A stretch of 64,000 nucleotides of DNA from Pleurodeles waltl (GCF_031143425.1 NC_090447.1:22479426-22543425); one strand, 5' to 3'; numbered from the stretch's first letter, positions 11,001 to 23,220 are shown. Made by a program: numbers and translations. Notes: generated by a model from the letters alone, not told the origin.

Positions 11001-13249
11001 CATCTAAAGTACATGATTGTAGCTCCGCTGGGTATCTGTCAGATAGTCGCTTCCTCTGGATCTTCACGATGCTCAATGGGGGCCCACCTCGAGGCAATTC
11101 AGGAGAGTATGGTAACACTGGGTCTTGGAGTGGCCAAGTGAGTTGAAAGGAGGGGGAAAGGGTCTTCAGGGATGGAGATCTGAAAGACAAAATATCAAAG
11201 AACAAAATACCAAAACACTTCTCTTCAGACTTGTGTGCCAGTCTGATGTCTATTCTTATTAATGCTTTGGATAGCTGCCTTGAGTTAACCTCACTCTTAA
11301 AACATGAAAACTTGAGGATCAAGCTATAGCAATTAAGTCTTGCCTATACCTTTTCCCTACGAGCCTGCGGTTAGATTCAATGAGACTATGTTTGTGTTTT
11401 CATTCACACTCTCTCACAAGAGATTATCACCAAACTCTATTGCCAGAAACCTTTAATTGCACACACCTAGATTACTTGCATTCTCAACTCTGCTGAGCCA
11501 ATTGTAAGTTTCTAGTACACTGCACAATATGCAAGCTTTTGTCACTAAAAATACTCTGATTCAAAAGTCTTACACTTGTGATGAATTCACCTTCACCTCT
11601 CAGGGTTCTAAGGTCATGAACCAGTTTTTGAAAGTGATATATTCACATCTACAATACAAAGAACAACTCTTACCAGCAGACAAGGACCTGCTCTAAAATG
11701 CATGCACCATTGACAAATGTCACCAATAACTTACTGTGCCAGCTCAGGAAAACTAAGTGTGCATTGGAACCTATGTTGCAAGCCCCCCGCGATCGCCTGA
11801 GTTGAGCAGAACTCGGAAGAAACCTCATTAAATGCCACCCCTCCAAGGACTGGAAATAATGATGCAAGGCCCCTGCAGTAGGCTGGAATGAGTCAAGGAG
11901 AGAGGAGCCTCGAAGAATAGCAACAATGTTGCAATGCCCTGCAGTCATCTGGAATGCTCTGAATGCCAAGAAGCCTCTCAGTGAAGTTGCTGCCTCACCG
12001 CTCCATGTGCGAAGAATCCAAACTAATGGTGAGCACGTGTAGCAGGGTGTAGCTGGTTTTTATTGACTTGACACACTCAAAATAGCCATCTTAGAGGGAG
12101 TTCTGGGAAATGTGGTCCAAACAAGCCTACCTTATTTCTGCGACAAGAAAGGGCACAAAACAAATTTGCACATACACAACACTAGTATAGTATGGTACAC
12201 ACCCCCTATCAGCTTTTCCTAATGAGAGTGAAATGCGCAACACATCCACCAGTTCCCTGTGCTGGCAGTCTCTTGAGTTTTCCGCAAGGAATGGTTTCCA
12301 TAAGAGGAGACTTAAAACATGGGGGTAATAATCTGCAGATTGACCCTACGTGAGTGGTTGGGACGGGCCCTAGACCCCGCAATGCCACAAGTCTGAAGGC
12401 ATCCATACGGGTGTGTTTATGAGGAATCATCACTCACAGCTGAAGATAATATCCTTTGTCAGCTGCACAGAAAGTAAATAGTCATGACAGAAGATGACCC
12501 CGCATTCATATGCAAATTGTTCTGTGTCCTAATTGACTCATGCACTTTGCCAACAGTATGAGATGTGCTATGGCATTCTTTGGCATACATGCAAGATGAT
12601 TTCCTAATTGACTGACACTGTACAACACATACAGGTGGGCGTAAACCGTCACGTTGACATTTAAACTTGTCTGATTTCATTTTGTACCATCACATATTTG
12701 GCTGATATATCTGTTTTCAGTACAACATGATTGTTTAACAGGCAATGCACACCTTACACACAACACTTAACAAAGATCAGTGCATTGTGTGTGCCACTTT
12801 GAGGATGATGACAGTGTTCAACCGTGATTGACAACTGTTGTGGCCTACCTTTTAGTTTCCTAGATGTGGGTTAGTTGTTTTTGTCAGGAACCATGACATA
12901 AACACTAAGACATATGATACTTTTGATTATTTATTTTCATGTGAAAGCACTGTCATACATGAATTGTTCATATATTCACAGACACGTCATCAGTTGAAGA
13001 AGTTTTGCACAATGTGTGTGCATCTGTGAGAGCCTGCAGCTGTGTTTTGAATGTCTCTATCCTCAGCTGGCTCTTCCTTCTCCTCCATCAGGTCCTCCTG
13101 TTGTTGATCTCCATCCCAGGGGACATTTGTACACGCGCATATGTTGTGTAATATGTCCAGTTAAAGGCGTTTGCCGAAATGTGTAGACATTTGGCCAGGA
13201 CAGCGTGATGGTGAATTTGTTCTATTTTACTACTATTGATTGATTTTTT
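11001..13249. other. Non-coding stretch, no element assigned
   Basis: About 2.2 kb without a recognisable protein or clear repeat edge. It precedes the Harbinger-like transposase and may include that element's 3' non-coding part (minus-strand sense). No tandem array or strong hairpin was noticed. Confidence 0.4.
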
Positions 13250-13252
13250 TCA

Positions 13253-13615
13253 CAATAAATTGCTGACGGCTACATTGAGAGATTCTTTTTCTCTTTTGGA
13301 TATATTTCTCCTAAACCGAACACGATCCCAGTGGCATTGTGAGGCAGTCCGGTGTTTTCTTTTATTCACCGGGTTCGATTTACATATGTTGTGTAGTATG
13401 GCACACACCAATATCATTTTGCAGACAAGGAGAGCAACATAGCAATCTCCCTCCATATACATCCAAGCAGCAGAACCGGCCCTTGAGCAGGCCATAGGAC
13501 CGCTCCACAACACTGCAAATCCTGATGTGCGCCTGGTTGTATGCCTTCTCCGGATCTGTTGGGTGGTTTGCTTATGGGGTCATTATCCAATGCTGTATCC
13601 CATATCCTTTGTCAT
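13253..13615 (-). pseudogene. PIF/Harbinger (HARBI1-like) transposase, C-terminal exon
   Basis: Read on the minus strand, this segment gives DDKGYGIQHWIMTP, then a stop (TAA near 13579), then PEKAYNQAHIRICSVVERSY, GLLKGRFCCLDVYGG and, in a shifted frame, VCAILHNICKS. These are the conserved blocks of the PIF/Harbinger DDE transposase C-terminal half. The Glu of VVERSYG (codon at 13503-13505) is the expected third catalytic residue. The upstream edge at 13616 reads TTCTTTTTAAATTTCAG on the minus strand, a good splice acceptor, and the transposase block begins immediately after it. Such transposases cut and paste DNA at 3-bp TWA-type targets. One stop and at least one frameshift make it non-functional. 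Confidence 0.8.
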
Positions 13616-14953
13616 CTGAAATTTAAAAAGAAAGACAGTGTCAATCTTTAGGAAAACTGTATTGACTAAAGTCTTGTCCATGTGTGTTATGTGTAGTGGT
13701 ATTCTCCTGCACTTCTCCCAGTTATGATCACATGATGTGCCACTCATGCTGGTGCACTGTTGTATACAGGGGACTGTTCAAGACTGTTCAATCTATCTAT
13801 GTGATGTCAAATGCAGTGCATGTGCAGATACATCATACAATTCTACATCCTAACTGCCATTTTTATGCAGTTGACGTTTCTGGTGGCTATTTCTTGTTGC
13901 TCTAGTCTACTCGATGTTATAGGTTTACACGACAAGTGTAAAAAGACAGAATGTGGATAGGATTCTTTGTTGGTGGTCCTCCTTAGGTAGGTGTTAACAT
14001 ACCAGACATGGTTTACACAGGCACATGCATGGGTCCATGATCACCCACAAATGTTGGTCGTGGCCTACATTACATTAGAACATGCACTTTTGTTTGTACA
14101 ATAGTATCCAGGGCAGTAGACATAATGCCATCAACACAGTATGCAGCTAAGTGACATGGTGTCACAACTGCCATTGCTAGATACATGAGTGCATGTCACA
14201 ACGGGGAGCATTGTGTACATGCGTGGTGGCATTGTGCCCAATTTGTGCACACAACACTTGGATCCTGAAGATTTTGGAGTGGACTTCTGCAGTCTTCCTA
14301 CACAACTTCCTACACTGCACAATGTCTCAGTGAAGGGATTTTGGTACACACTATTTTGTGTCTCCTGTACTTTATGGTCCCTTCCAACTACATTTGCACA
14401 CAAGTTGCCTAGTAGGGACACAGTCACACTTGCATCAGGAGTTGTAGGGGTTCCTCATTGCTTGAAGGATTGTATTTGTGTGCGCGGGAGCACCTTCCAG
14501 CTACGGCTGCTGCTTCAGAGGCATGGTGAGTATTGAATGTGAGTCACATTACACAGCACACATAGGACATGGGAGGGAATTTGTTGAGTACTAATCATTT
14601 GGACAGTTACAGGTCACCTGCTCATGAGCCGTGGTTTGTCACCTTGCACCTCGTTCCTGGTGTGGGAGCCATGACACAGCTGATGTACCATGTGTGTCGC
14701 CTAGGAACACCCCCACAGTGGACATGTAACACCTCCCTTGTACACAGTGATGTTAGCCAGATTTTCTGTGCACCATGTATTACATCCTTTACATCATGCA
14801 ACGTCTGCAGAACTGGCTTTAGATGTATATACATGTATGATAGGAGGATTTGCATTGCATATCCAGTATGATTCATTGTGCATGTATGTGGAACAGCCAG
14901 CATCCAGAAGTCCCAATCTGTGTAGGCAGACATTGAGATCTGTATTATGTTAC
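13616..14953 (-). other. Probable intron of the Harbinger transposase
   Basis: The two halves of the DDE domain are separated by 1.34 kb lacking transposase motifs. The minus-strand 5' edge has GTAAC at 14949-14953 right after the last transposase-like codons. The 3' edge has a polypyrimidine tract ending CAG at 13616-13618. This fits an intron better than a later insertion, though an insertion is not excluded. Open frames within it (for example minus 14131-14427 and 14622-14957) have no recognised homology. Confidence 0.5.
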
Positions 14954-15300
14954 CCATTTGAAGTTGCTAGTAGATCCCACATTGCCCATTCTAGAATCAT
15001 TGATTTATGATGGAGTGCCAGAATGCATCATGCACGCTGCAGGGATATTTTGCCACCACATTAGTGATTAACCCAAAATGGTCGACAAATGGTCGACAAA
15101 TGGGCTGAACATTGATGGAGTGGGTGTGTTTCCTGTGGTGGTAAGGATGGACAGTTGCAGGAGGAGGAACCATTTGCACATGGTGCAGTCCATGGCACCC
15201 AGCACATGTGGGGACCCAATGATGGCATCAAATCCTTGTTTGATCTCCTGCTACAGTTGCTGGGTGCTGGGTGTTTGGGAAGAGAATGTAGCAGGGTGAA
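14954..15300 (-). pseudogene. PIF/Harbinger (HARBI1-like) transposase, N-terminal half of DDE domain
   Basis: The minus-strand translation shows FDAIIGSPHVLGAMDCT (first catalytic Asp codon at 15188-15190), then in another frame RKHTHSINVQ, GLITNVVAKYP and SVHDAF (second Asp codon at 15027-15029). This is the order GAxD...INVQ...NVVAKxPGSxHDAF typical of PIF/Harbinger. Frame changes between blocks and several stops after INQ show decay. With the 13253-13615 segment it supplies all three DDE positions. Upstream minus-strand sequence (15300-15500) has weak similarity to the N-terminal helix-turn-helix region, too degraded to call. Confidence 0.8.
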
Positions 15301-16178
15301 AGATGGATGATGGCATCCAGTACAGAAGGTAGAAATGAGGAGATTGATGGCTGGGAGGCTCCGGCCACTCAGGCTGCAGTTGTCTGGAAGGACCCAGAGG
15401 TCAGCATGTGAACTACAACCATGAGCTTTGTCTGTAGAGGACTGTTAGTAACCCTGTCCACAGTTGCCTGGAGTCTTGACACAATCAGGTATAGCAACTG
15501 TACAATGGACTCCCTCCTCAGATGGTAATAGGTAATTATCTCTTACTCTCTGAATCTCATTAGTGGCATACTCTGTCTATACATGCGCTGCCTTCTCCTG
15601 TGATGCATCTGCGGTGCAGTTGGTGGTGATTGTGGTGGTGATGGTGGAGGTGGTGGTGATAGTGGTGATCGTGATGGTCTTCTTGGTGTTCCAGGCTGCA
15701 GTAGAAGTCAGTCCATGGTGTCCTAGAACTTGCCAGGGTGATTTGGGTAGGTTCTCTTTATGTACTTATACCAATATGTCATTTCTACGCCTGGACTGAC
15801 GAGGATTGAAATGTGACGATAGAGGTCTCTAGCCTCACTTTGTAAATACAGAGTTTGCACCACTGGTGCATAAAAAAGAAACACGCAGTGACGGCCAAGC
15901 TCCTTATGCCCCCACAGTGGGAGACTGACAGAGACACCCACCCATTCCCTCACACACACACCCAGCACTTCCAGCTGCAGCAGTAACAGAGTGACTTGTA
16001 AGCTCAGTTATACACCTGTTCATTCACTAATACAGGTAGCAAGTAATCCACACAGCAATTTTCATACATATATTCAGACCCATAAAGATACTAAGACAGC
16101 CAATCATTTAGTGAGATGGTTACTTATACATCATGTGACATACTAGCAGAGGGACTAATACACATTTTTAGATACGTA
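15301..16178. other. Probable 5' side of the Harbinger element; GGT-rich microsatellite
   Basis: A GGT/GAT-rich simple repeat (TGGTGATTGTGGTGGTGATGG...) occupies about 15622-15685. The minus frame through 15723-15968 has no domain I can name; Harbinger elements often carry a Myb-like protein at such a position. At 15990-16140 there are loose repeats of CAGACCCATAAAGATAC-type sequence also seen at 19950-20270. Confidence 0.4.
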
Positions 16179-18041
16179 CTCAATGAAGGAGGATGGTTCT
16201 CTCTATAGTGTGCACAAATGGTGTGCACTGTGCAGAGTGTCCTAGCAACCCCACTTTGGTATCCAGAGGTTAAAAAAGCCGACCACCTAATGCTCTATTT
16301 TTGTGCTAGTGTGGCCAAGCAGTTAGGCTAATCCAGGAAATGTGCTAAGCATTTGTTGTACTCACAGTATCAATAAATGTGGACACACACACTCGGAAGA
16401 ATAACTTGAGACCAATTTACAAAAATACTTCAGATTTTTATAACATTTCTAAGACCAAGATCATCAACATATGGTAAGTACTTCTTTTCTTATGATTTTT
16501 CACAGTTTAGAAAATTTTCTGTTTTTGTGCGCAGTTACTCACCATAGAAATCAATAAGAAACCCTTTAAAAATGCATATAAAATCAGGCAATGCTCTCTC
16601 ACAAATGTTACCTCCTATTTTTAGGTCAAGGTCTTCGGAGTGTCCAATGGGCCAGCCGGAGAACGCTTGCAGGTTCCTGGTTCACGCAGAAGCAGCGGCT
16701 GAAGGTCTTGGGGCTGGCACCCAAGGGAGAAAGGGGCCACTTGGAAACACACTGCAAAGCTGGACTAAAAGGTAAGTCCTCTGGGTCCCATTGCCGGATG
16801 AAGGTTGCAAGTGGTTAGGAAAACCTAGAGGACAGTTCGTTGGTCGATGCAGTGGCCAGGGAGGCCAGGTGCAGTGCAGATATCTCAACCAGGAGTCATG
16901 GGTCCTGGAGTTTTTTGAGTCAGGAGCAGGCAAATTTGAGGGTGGAGTGCTGGTCAGAAGGGCCACTCTGGGGAGTGTGTCTTGGGTGTCCTGAAGTCAC
17001 TCAACTGGTGCTTGCTTCTGGCCTTATGGAAGTCCAGAGTGGACTTTGCTTTTGGGTATCTGACGTTGGTGGGCCAGTACCCTAGGTAGTCGTACGCCCC
17101 AGCCCTGGAGAGTAGCAGTGCCACCAAACTTGGCATGGCAGCCAATCTTGTCCATAAGGGCTGTTGTACAGAAATTGGCTTGGTTGCTGAGTCTGGGCCA
17201 TTGGTCAACAGCTGGTCATTTTACTGAACTTCAGAGTTTCCTTCCCTGCAGGGTGTAAGAGAGTGGTACTTTCACTCAGAGGGAGTTTCTTGGCAATTTT
17301 CAGAAGGATGGAGGTGCTCTGGGGTTTGTAGAGCCCTTCAGGTTTCCAGGTGACATCTCAGCAGTGATGGTCGAGTCATTTGAGCTACAGGCAGGGTTTG
17401 GCGCCTAGTTCTTTCTGCAGCAGGGCTTCAGTTCGCTGCCTTGGGTCATCTTTGTCCTGGTCTTCTTTGTAGCCATCAAATCTGAGGTCCTGTTCTAGGT
17501 ATGCCCACTACCTACTGTAATTAGGGGACATTAGTGGGAGTACCTGGTAGTGGCCTATGGGCCACCTAACTTAGGGTGGCTACACCCACTAAGTGACCAC
17601 TTCCTCTAGGAAGGAGTCACATTCCTAACCCTGATTGGCTATTTTCCTACCATTTAAGATGGAGGAAAATGAAATGAAGTGGTCACCTCGCCTGCTACAC
17701 CTGAATGTGGTGCAATCAGGGGATGGTCACTAGGCCTACCCTTGATAGGTTTCCCTCCGGCAACACCATTGGGTGGCCATCTGTTGCTAGCAGATTTCAA
17801 AGGTGGCAAAGCCTTTGAAGCTGACTTCTGGTGCAGGGTGCCTGCCTGGGGGAGGACGTGTGACACCTCTGCCCAGGAAAGGCTTTGTGTTCTAGTTCTT
17901 GAGAGCACAGGAACAGCAGTCCAGAATCATGTCTGTTGGTGGCAGGCTGGTTAGGACCAGTCAGCAAAGATGCCAGGGCTATTGGGCATGGCCAGGGACA
18001 CCTTTAAGGTGCCCTCATGGAATATTTTATAATAAATCCAA

Positions 18042-18986
18042 AGTAGGAGGCTGGCTCTACATGTAGTGTATAAAAACAATATGCACTGTATATAGAGTCT
18101 GGGAAACCCCACCTTGATTTAAAGAGGTAAAACCAAGACCATCTAATGCTCTAATTTTTAGGGTACCTTGGTCGAGAAGTTAGGCTGATCTTGGAGATGT
18201 TCAAAGCATTGCTTGTACTTACAAAACAAGACACATACTTAAAAGAATAACTCAAGACCAATTTACAAAAATACCTCAGATTTTTAAGCACATGATCATC
18301 AAAACCAGGTAAGTACTTTTTAAGTTATGATTTTTCAAAGTTTGATAAATGCCTTGTTTCCGTACATATTACACACTAGGAATCAAAGAGAGAAAACTTT
18401 AAAAAATCTATATAAAATCAGGCAATGCGTTTACGGAAGTTACCTCTTGGTTTTAGATTGAGGTTGTCAGTGGGCCCTATGGACCAGCTTGAGAAGTTTG
18501 GGTGAATCCCGGTTTCTATGGGAGCACCTGCAGAAAGTCTTTGGAGCTGGATCCAGACCACTGCAGGGGCCCACATGAAAAAGCACTGCACAGGTAGACT
18601 TCAAGATGAGTCCTGGGGGTCCCCTTGGAGTGTCAAGGTCGCAAGGGGTGGGGGACCCTTGGAACACAGCTGAATCTCTGGTGCAGGGGCAGAGGGGGGC
18701 GGGTGTAGAGCAAATAGGTGAGCAAAGCAGGGTCACTCTGGTCGGTGGTTTTTGTGGTTCCTGATGTCCCTCGGCTGGGGCTTCCTCCTGGTCCTTCGGG
18801 AGTCCAGAGTGGACTGTCCTTCTGGGTGTCCTACACTGGGGGGTCAGTACCCGGGGCTATTACATGGTTCAGCCACTGGGAACCAGGGAATCTGGTTAGC
18901 AGGGGCTCTGGGCACTAGCAATCTGACCACCTCAAATAGCAGGCAAAATGTGTGGGCTAGCCATGACAAAAAAGGCCTTTCTCATA
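18042..18986 (-). mobile_element. Nested, internally shortened solo LTR (family B)
   Basis: It starts AGTAGGAGGCTGGC and ends GGCCTTTCTCATA, close to the host LTR's own termini. It is flanked by TCCAA at 18037-18041 and TCCAA at 18987-18991. The host LTR resumes immediately with CACTGGCTTCAGTGTGGG, matching the equivalent point in the 25000 copy (TCCAATATTGGTACCAGTTTGG). At 945 bp it is much shorter than the other family-B LTRs, so it carries a large internal deletion. Confidence 0.85.
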
Positions 18987-19472
18987 TCCAACACTGGCTT
19001 CAGTGTGGGTTTAATATTCTGAGTTCTTTGATACCAAACAACCCAGGGTTCAGAGAGGCCATCATGTAGCTGAGAAACCCATATTGACCTGGGTCCAGCA
19101 CATGCATTTGCTGTAGGTTCTCTGTATACTTACTATGTCTAAAATTAGAAAAGACACAGTAGGGGCTTATTTGCTTGTGCACGCATATGCCATCGTGTGC
19201 ATTATAGTGAACCCTGCCTTACAGCTGGAAGGCCTGCCAGAGAGATGACTTAACTATATTGCATGCAGTCTGAGTGGACATGGCACTTTTGCAAATTTGG
19301 ATACACCTTGTCATGCACTTGCAATGGCAGTGTGCATGAGGCTGGTGTGAGGCCTCACAGAGTGGTAAAACTGGTGTTGCAGCTCTGAGAGTCCCTCTTC
19401 AGTACCAATGCCCTAGGTAATAGGGGTACCATTTACTATGGACTTACAAAAGTGGGTGAAGTTCAAAACATA

Positions 19473-19643
19473 GGGCCTGATTCTAACTTTGGAGGACGGT
19501 GTTAAACCGTCCCAAAAGTGGCGGATATACCACCTACCGTATTACGAGTCCATTATATCCTATGGAACTCGTAATATGGTAGGTGGTATATCCGCCACTT
19601 TTGGGACGGTTTAACACCGTCCTCCAAAGTTAGAATCAGGCCC
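19473..19643. mobile_element. Near-perfect palindromic MITE, 171 bp
   Basis: Left arm 19473-19549 and right arm 19567-19643 are 77 bp each and reverse-complementary except for one position (CTACCGTATT versus CTACCATATT). The spacer is 17 bp. The ends read GGGCCTGATTC...GAATCAGGCCC, flanked by ATA on both sides, a possible 3-bp TSD. It lies inside the family-B LTR and so post-dates it. GGACGGTGTTAAACCGTCC near the ends is itself nearly palindromic. Confidence 0.85.
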
Positions 19644-19786
19644 ATAGTTCAGTTTGGGGGAAAAAGATCTGGCCCTGGGACCCTGTTTAGCAGGGGCACA
19701 GGGCCCTTACAATTTGAAACCACATCCTTTTCCAGGCAAAAAGTAAGAGGCTAACCATGACAAAAGCGGCCCTTCCTCACACTCAA

Positions 19787-20280
19787 ATACTGACACTCCT
19801 AGTCACCCATACAAGTAGACCTTTAGGTATACGTTGGGCCTGCTAATACATTCATAACTGCTTCTTAACCTTTAAACCTCTTTTCAACTACATATAAATT
19901 AACCCTTAGGGACTTTGTAGGTAAGTCATATAGGAGGGTGGTATGTGCTTAAAAAGTAAGATGTACTTTGAATTCTCTGTGAGTTACATGCACACTTACA
20001 GACCCATATGCAACTCACATACCCATACTGCAACTCACATACCTATTTACAATAACATTGAGCCACTGATACACCTAGTAGACAGTGACAGAGGCACTTA
20101 CACATTCATTCAGACAGCCACACAACACTTATGTATCCAACAGTAAGTGAGCTAGTTGCACACATATTTGCACACTCCAGCAGTCATTAACATAGCCAGT
20201 AAGTAATCCATGCAGCCACTTACATACACAAATGCAGACCCATATAAAGACTGGCTAAGAGAGCCAGTCATAAGGCGACA
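19787..20280. repeat. Loose CA/CAT-rich repetitive stretch
   Basis: Phrases such as GACCCATATGCAACTCACATACC and CAGTAAGTAATCCATGCAGCCACTTACATAC recur with variation, and similar text occurs at 15990-16140 and just after 23220. It is probably an old tandem or transposon-derived sequence. No coding content. Confidence 0.5.
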
Positions 20281-20394
20281 TAAGGCCAGATGTATCACCA
20301 TTTCATTTTGCGGGTCTCTAATTGTGCCTTTTTGTGAGTTGCAATTAGAGACTCATAAAATGAAATGTACAAATTTGTTGCAGACACATTTAGC

Positions 20395-20473
20395 GATTCC
20401 CAATGGGGTTGCAAAGACCTACCTCATCAATATTCATGAGGTAGGTTGCAATTTGGGACCCCATTGGGAATGA
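20395..20473. repeat. Long hairpin inside the DNA transposon
   Basis: ATTCCCAATGGGGT and ACCTACCTCAT on the left pair with ATGAGGTAGGT and ACCCCATTGGGAAT on the right across a short AT-rich loop, with a few unpaired bases midway. It could fold in DNA or RNA. It probably belongs to the transposon's structure. Confidence 0.75.
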
Positions 20474-20918
20474 CCGCACTCACAGGGATGCTGGCCTGCT
20501 GGGGAGAGTAAACCACCATGTCTCTGACTGCTTTTTAAATAAAGCAATTTTTTTTCAATGGACCACATTTTCCTTAAAGTAAAATGGGATGCATTTCAAA
20601 CAAAAAAAATGAAGTTTTCTTTTCATTTTTGCATAGTAGGCAGGGGTCTGTGGGACCCCTAGCTGCCCTGAAAAAATATTTTTGCTTCCATTCACAAAGG
20701 GGAAGGGGTCCCATGGGAACCCCTTCCTGTTTGCAAATAGGTTACCACCAACATGAAGCTGGTGGTAACTGTGATTGTTTTGCGACTGCCTTCACGTTCA
20801 CAAAGCAACCTTACATTCCCCTTTGACTCGCTATGAGGAAGGGACACCCTTGGCATGCCCCTTCCTAATAGCGACTAGCAAACCTATTTTGCGAGCCGGT
20901 AGCATGTCACAGACTCGC

Positions 20919-23135
20919 TGATAGACCTAGCATCCTTGCCATGGTCTCCCCTATCATGTTGCCTCTGCTTCCCATGTTTTGACTACGTGCTAGAGTTCAT
21001 TTTTGCTGTTTTTGGTACTCTGGGCAATTTACAACTGCTGACCAGTGCTAAAGTGCAAGTGCTCCCTATGTAAACTGTATGTGTAACTGGCTTTTCCATG
21101 ATTGGCACATTTGATTTACTAGTAAGTCCCTAGTAAAGAGCACTAGAGGTGCCCAGGGCCTGTAAATCAAATGCTACTAATGGGCCTGTAGCACTGGTTG
21201 CTCCTCCCACAAAAGTAGCCCTGTAAGCATGGCTCAGAACTGCCACTGCAGTGTCTGTGTGTGCAGCTTTAACCTGCCAATTCTACATAGTAAATGTACC
21301 CACTTGCTAGGCCCAAACCTTCCCTTTTTGTACTTGGAAGGCACCCCTAAGGTAGGCCCTAAGTTGCCACATGGGCAGGGTACCGTGTATGTTAAAGGTG
21401 GGAAATATACCAATGTGTTTTACACTCCCCAACAGTAAAATACTGCCAAATTCATTTTTCACTGCTGCAAGGCCTATCTCTCTCGCAGTTTAACATGGGG
21501 GCTGCCTTTAATTATCTTTTAAGTGCAGTTTCCCTTTGGGAGCAGATGGAGCTATGGAGTCTGGAGTCTCTGAACTCACAATTTAAAAATACACCTTTTG
21601 GTAAAGTTGGTTTTAAAATTGTCAGTTTGTACATGACACTTTTAGAAAGTAGGCATTCTCTTGCTTAAACCATTCTGTGACTCTGCCTGCCTGTTTGTGT
21701 ATTCCTCTGTATGGGTCAGACTGACAGTTGGGCTGTTCATGAATCCCCTCTAGACAGTGACACAAAGGGAGCTCGAGTGTATCCTGCATATCCTGATCGG
21801 CCATCTTGGCAGGAGTGGTCACTTACACCTGAATGTGCTGTGCCTGCCCTCACACAATGCAATCTCCAAGCCTATGGTGTGAGTCTGAGCCAGGCCTGGG
21901 CAAGGCAGGATCTTGGCTACTTCTAAGGTAGAAAAGGGTATAAGTAGTGGACCCAAAACACCAGATTTTCAGTTTACTTGCAGAACCAAGAGGAACCTCT
22001 GCTAAGGAGAAGAGCTGAAGAGCTGGAGGAGGAGTACTGTCCCTGTGACTGTGCTTTGCTGGGTTGGCCTGCAGTTACTGCTTCTGCCTGAAAGAGGATA
22101 AAGAATGGACTTTGTGGTATATTCCTGCTTGTGAAGTCTCTCCAATGGTTTGGATTGAGCTTGCCTCCTGTTTTGAAGCCTCAGTGCCATCAAAGACTTC
22201 CTCTGCCAGAATCTGGCCTCTCTACTGAGACTCCTGCCTTGCCATGTGGTGCCCTATCAAGTCCCTGGGCCCTCAAAAGGTGAAGCTGGTAGAACAAGGA
22301 CTGAAATCTGCGCACAGGAAGCAGTGCAGGGAAAATGTTGACATACCACTTGCAACGCAGCTGTAAAAATGACACCCCACCTTCCTCGCGGCTGAAATCA
22401 ACACACCACCTGCAATGCGGCTACAAAATCGACACATCACCTGAATCGCAGCTGGAAAAACAATGCAACACCCATTTGTGGCTGCTGAAAATGAGGCAAA
22501 TCCCACGTAGTGCTGTTTTCCATCACCGTGCGGCTGGATTTCTCATGCATCGTCGCTCAACGTGAAAGTTATTGTGAACATGCACGGATCCGAGGTGCCC
22601 TGTCTGGAAATCGAAGCATTGCTCTCGTGTGGGAGAGAAACACAACACATCGCCTACTCGACCAGAGAAGAAACGAAGCACGGAGCCACTTGTGAGTAAG
22701 GTTCAACGCATCACTAACTTCCCAGATCCTCACTCACCCATGTGGCTTTATTTTTAACACAAACCAGGTACTTTGGGTAACAACAACGTTTCTATTGTTT
22801 TCTGTGATGTAATACTCTTTTTACTTTAAAATGTCATAACTTGACTTGTGTATGTTGGATTTGTGTAGTTTTGATCTTGTTTATTTTAGATCAATATTGC
22901 CTGTGTTTCTAAACTGGTGTGATGTCCATTTTGTAGTGTTTTCACTGTGTCACTGTTTGTGTTGGTACAAATACTTTGCACATTGCCTTTGAGATGAGCC
23001 TGACTGCGCATGCCAAGCTACCAAGGGGGTGAGCTAGGGCTATCTAAGTGTGTATCTCCATTGCCCTGACTAGAGTGAGGGTCCTGATTGGACCGAGTGC
23101 AAACTGACTGCCAACTAGAGATCCCATATCTAACA
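20919..23135 (+). mobile_element. Solo LTR, 2.2 kb (family C)
   Basis: It begins TGATAGACCTAGC and ends CATATCTAACA. The flanks are CTCGC (20914-20918) and CTCGC (23136-23140), a perfect 5-bp TSD. The surrounding sequence is one DNA transposon, so the LTR landed in it. Related pieces are at 4860-4948, 9602-11000 (antisense) and about 40664-41905. No gag or pol lies inside, so it is a solo LTR or intrinsically non-coding. Small open frames within it have no recognised product. Confidence 0.88.
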
Positions 23136-23220
23136 CTCGCAGAATAGTTTTTTTACATTGGGAAAAGCCTTTTCCTGGTCGCAAACAGCCTGAGAAAAGG
23201 CTTTCATACATCTAGCCCAT

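Larger units (their letters stand above)
16184..19781 (-). mobile_element. Solo LTR (family B), with a nested LTR and a palindromic MITE
   Basis: Antisense to the plus strand. It begins TGAAGGAGGATGG at 16184 (compare TGTAGGAAGCTGG in sister copies) and ends CCCTTCCTCACA at 19781. The flanks are CTCAA (16179-16183) and CTCAA (19782-19786), a perfect 5-bp TSD. Sister copies at 25000 and 46395 align along its length. It is interrupted by a second family-B LTR at 18042-18986 and a MITE at 19473-19643. Orientation is inferred from its antisense match to family A. Open frames such as plus 16840-17085 are LTR sequence, not genes. Confidence 0.85.
20283..23218. mobile_element. Non-autonomous DNA transposon split by a solo LTR
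   Basis: The left end, GGCCAGATGTATCACC, pairs with the right end CATACATCTAGCCC (reverse complement GGGCTAGATGTATG), giving short imperfect terminal inverted repeats. Flanking sequence on both sides is the same CA-rich material. The element would be about 710 bp without the LTR at 20919-23135. It carries no protein. A hairpin lies at 20395-20473. Confidence 0.6.
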
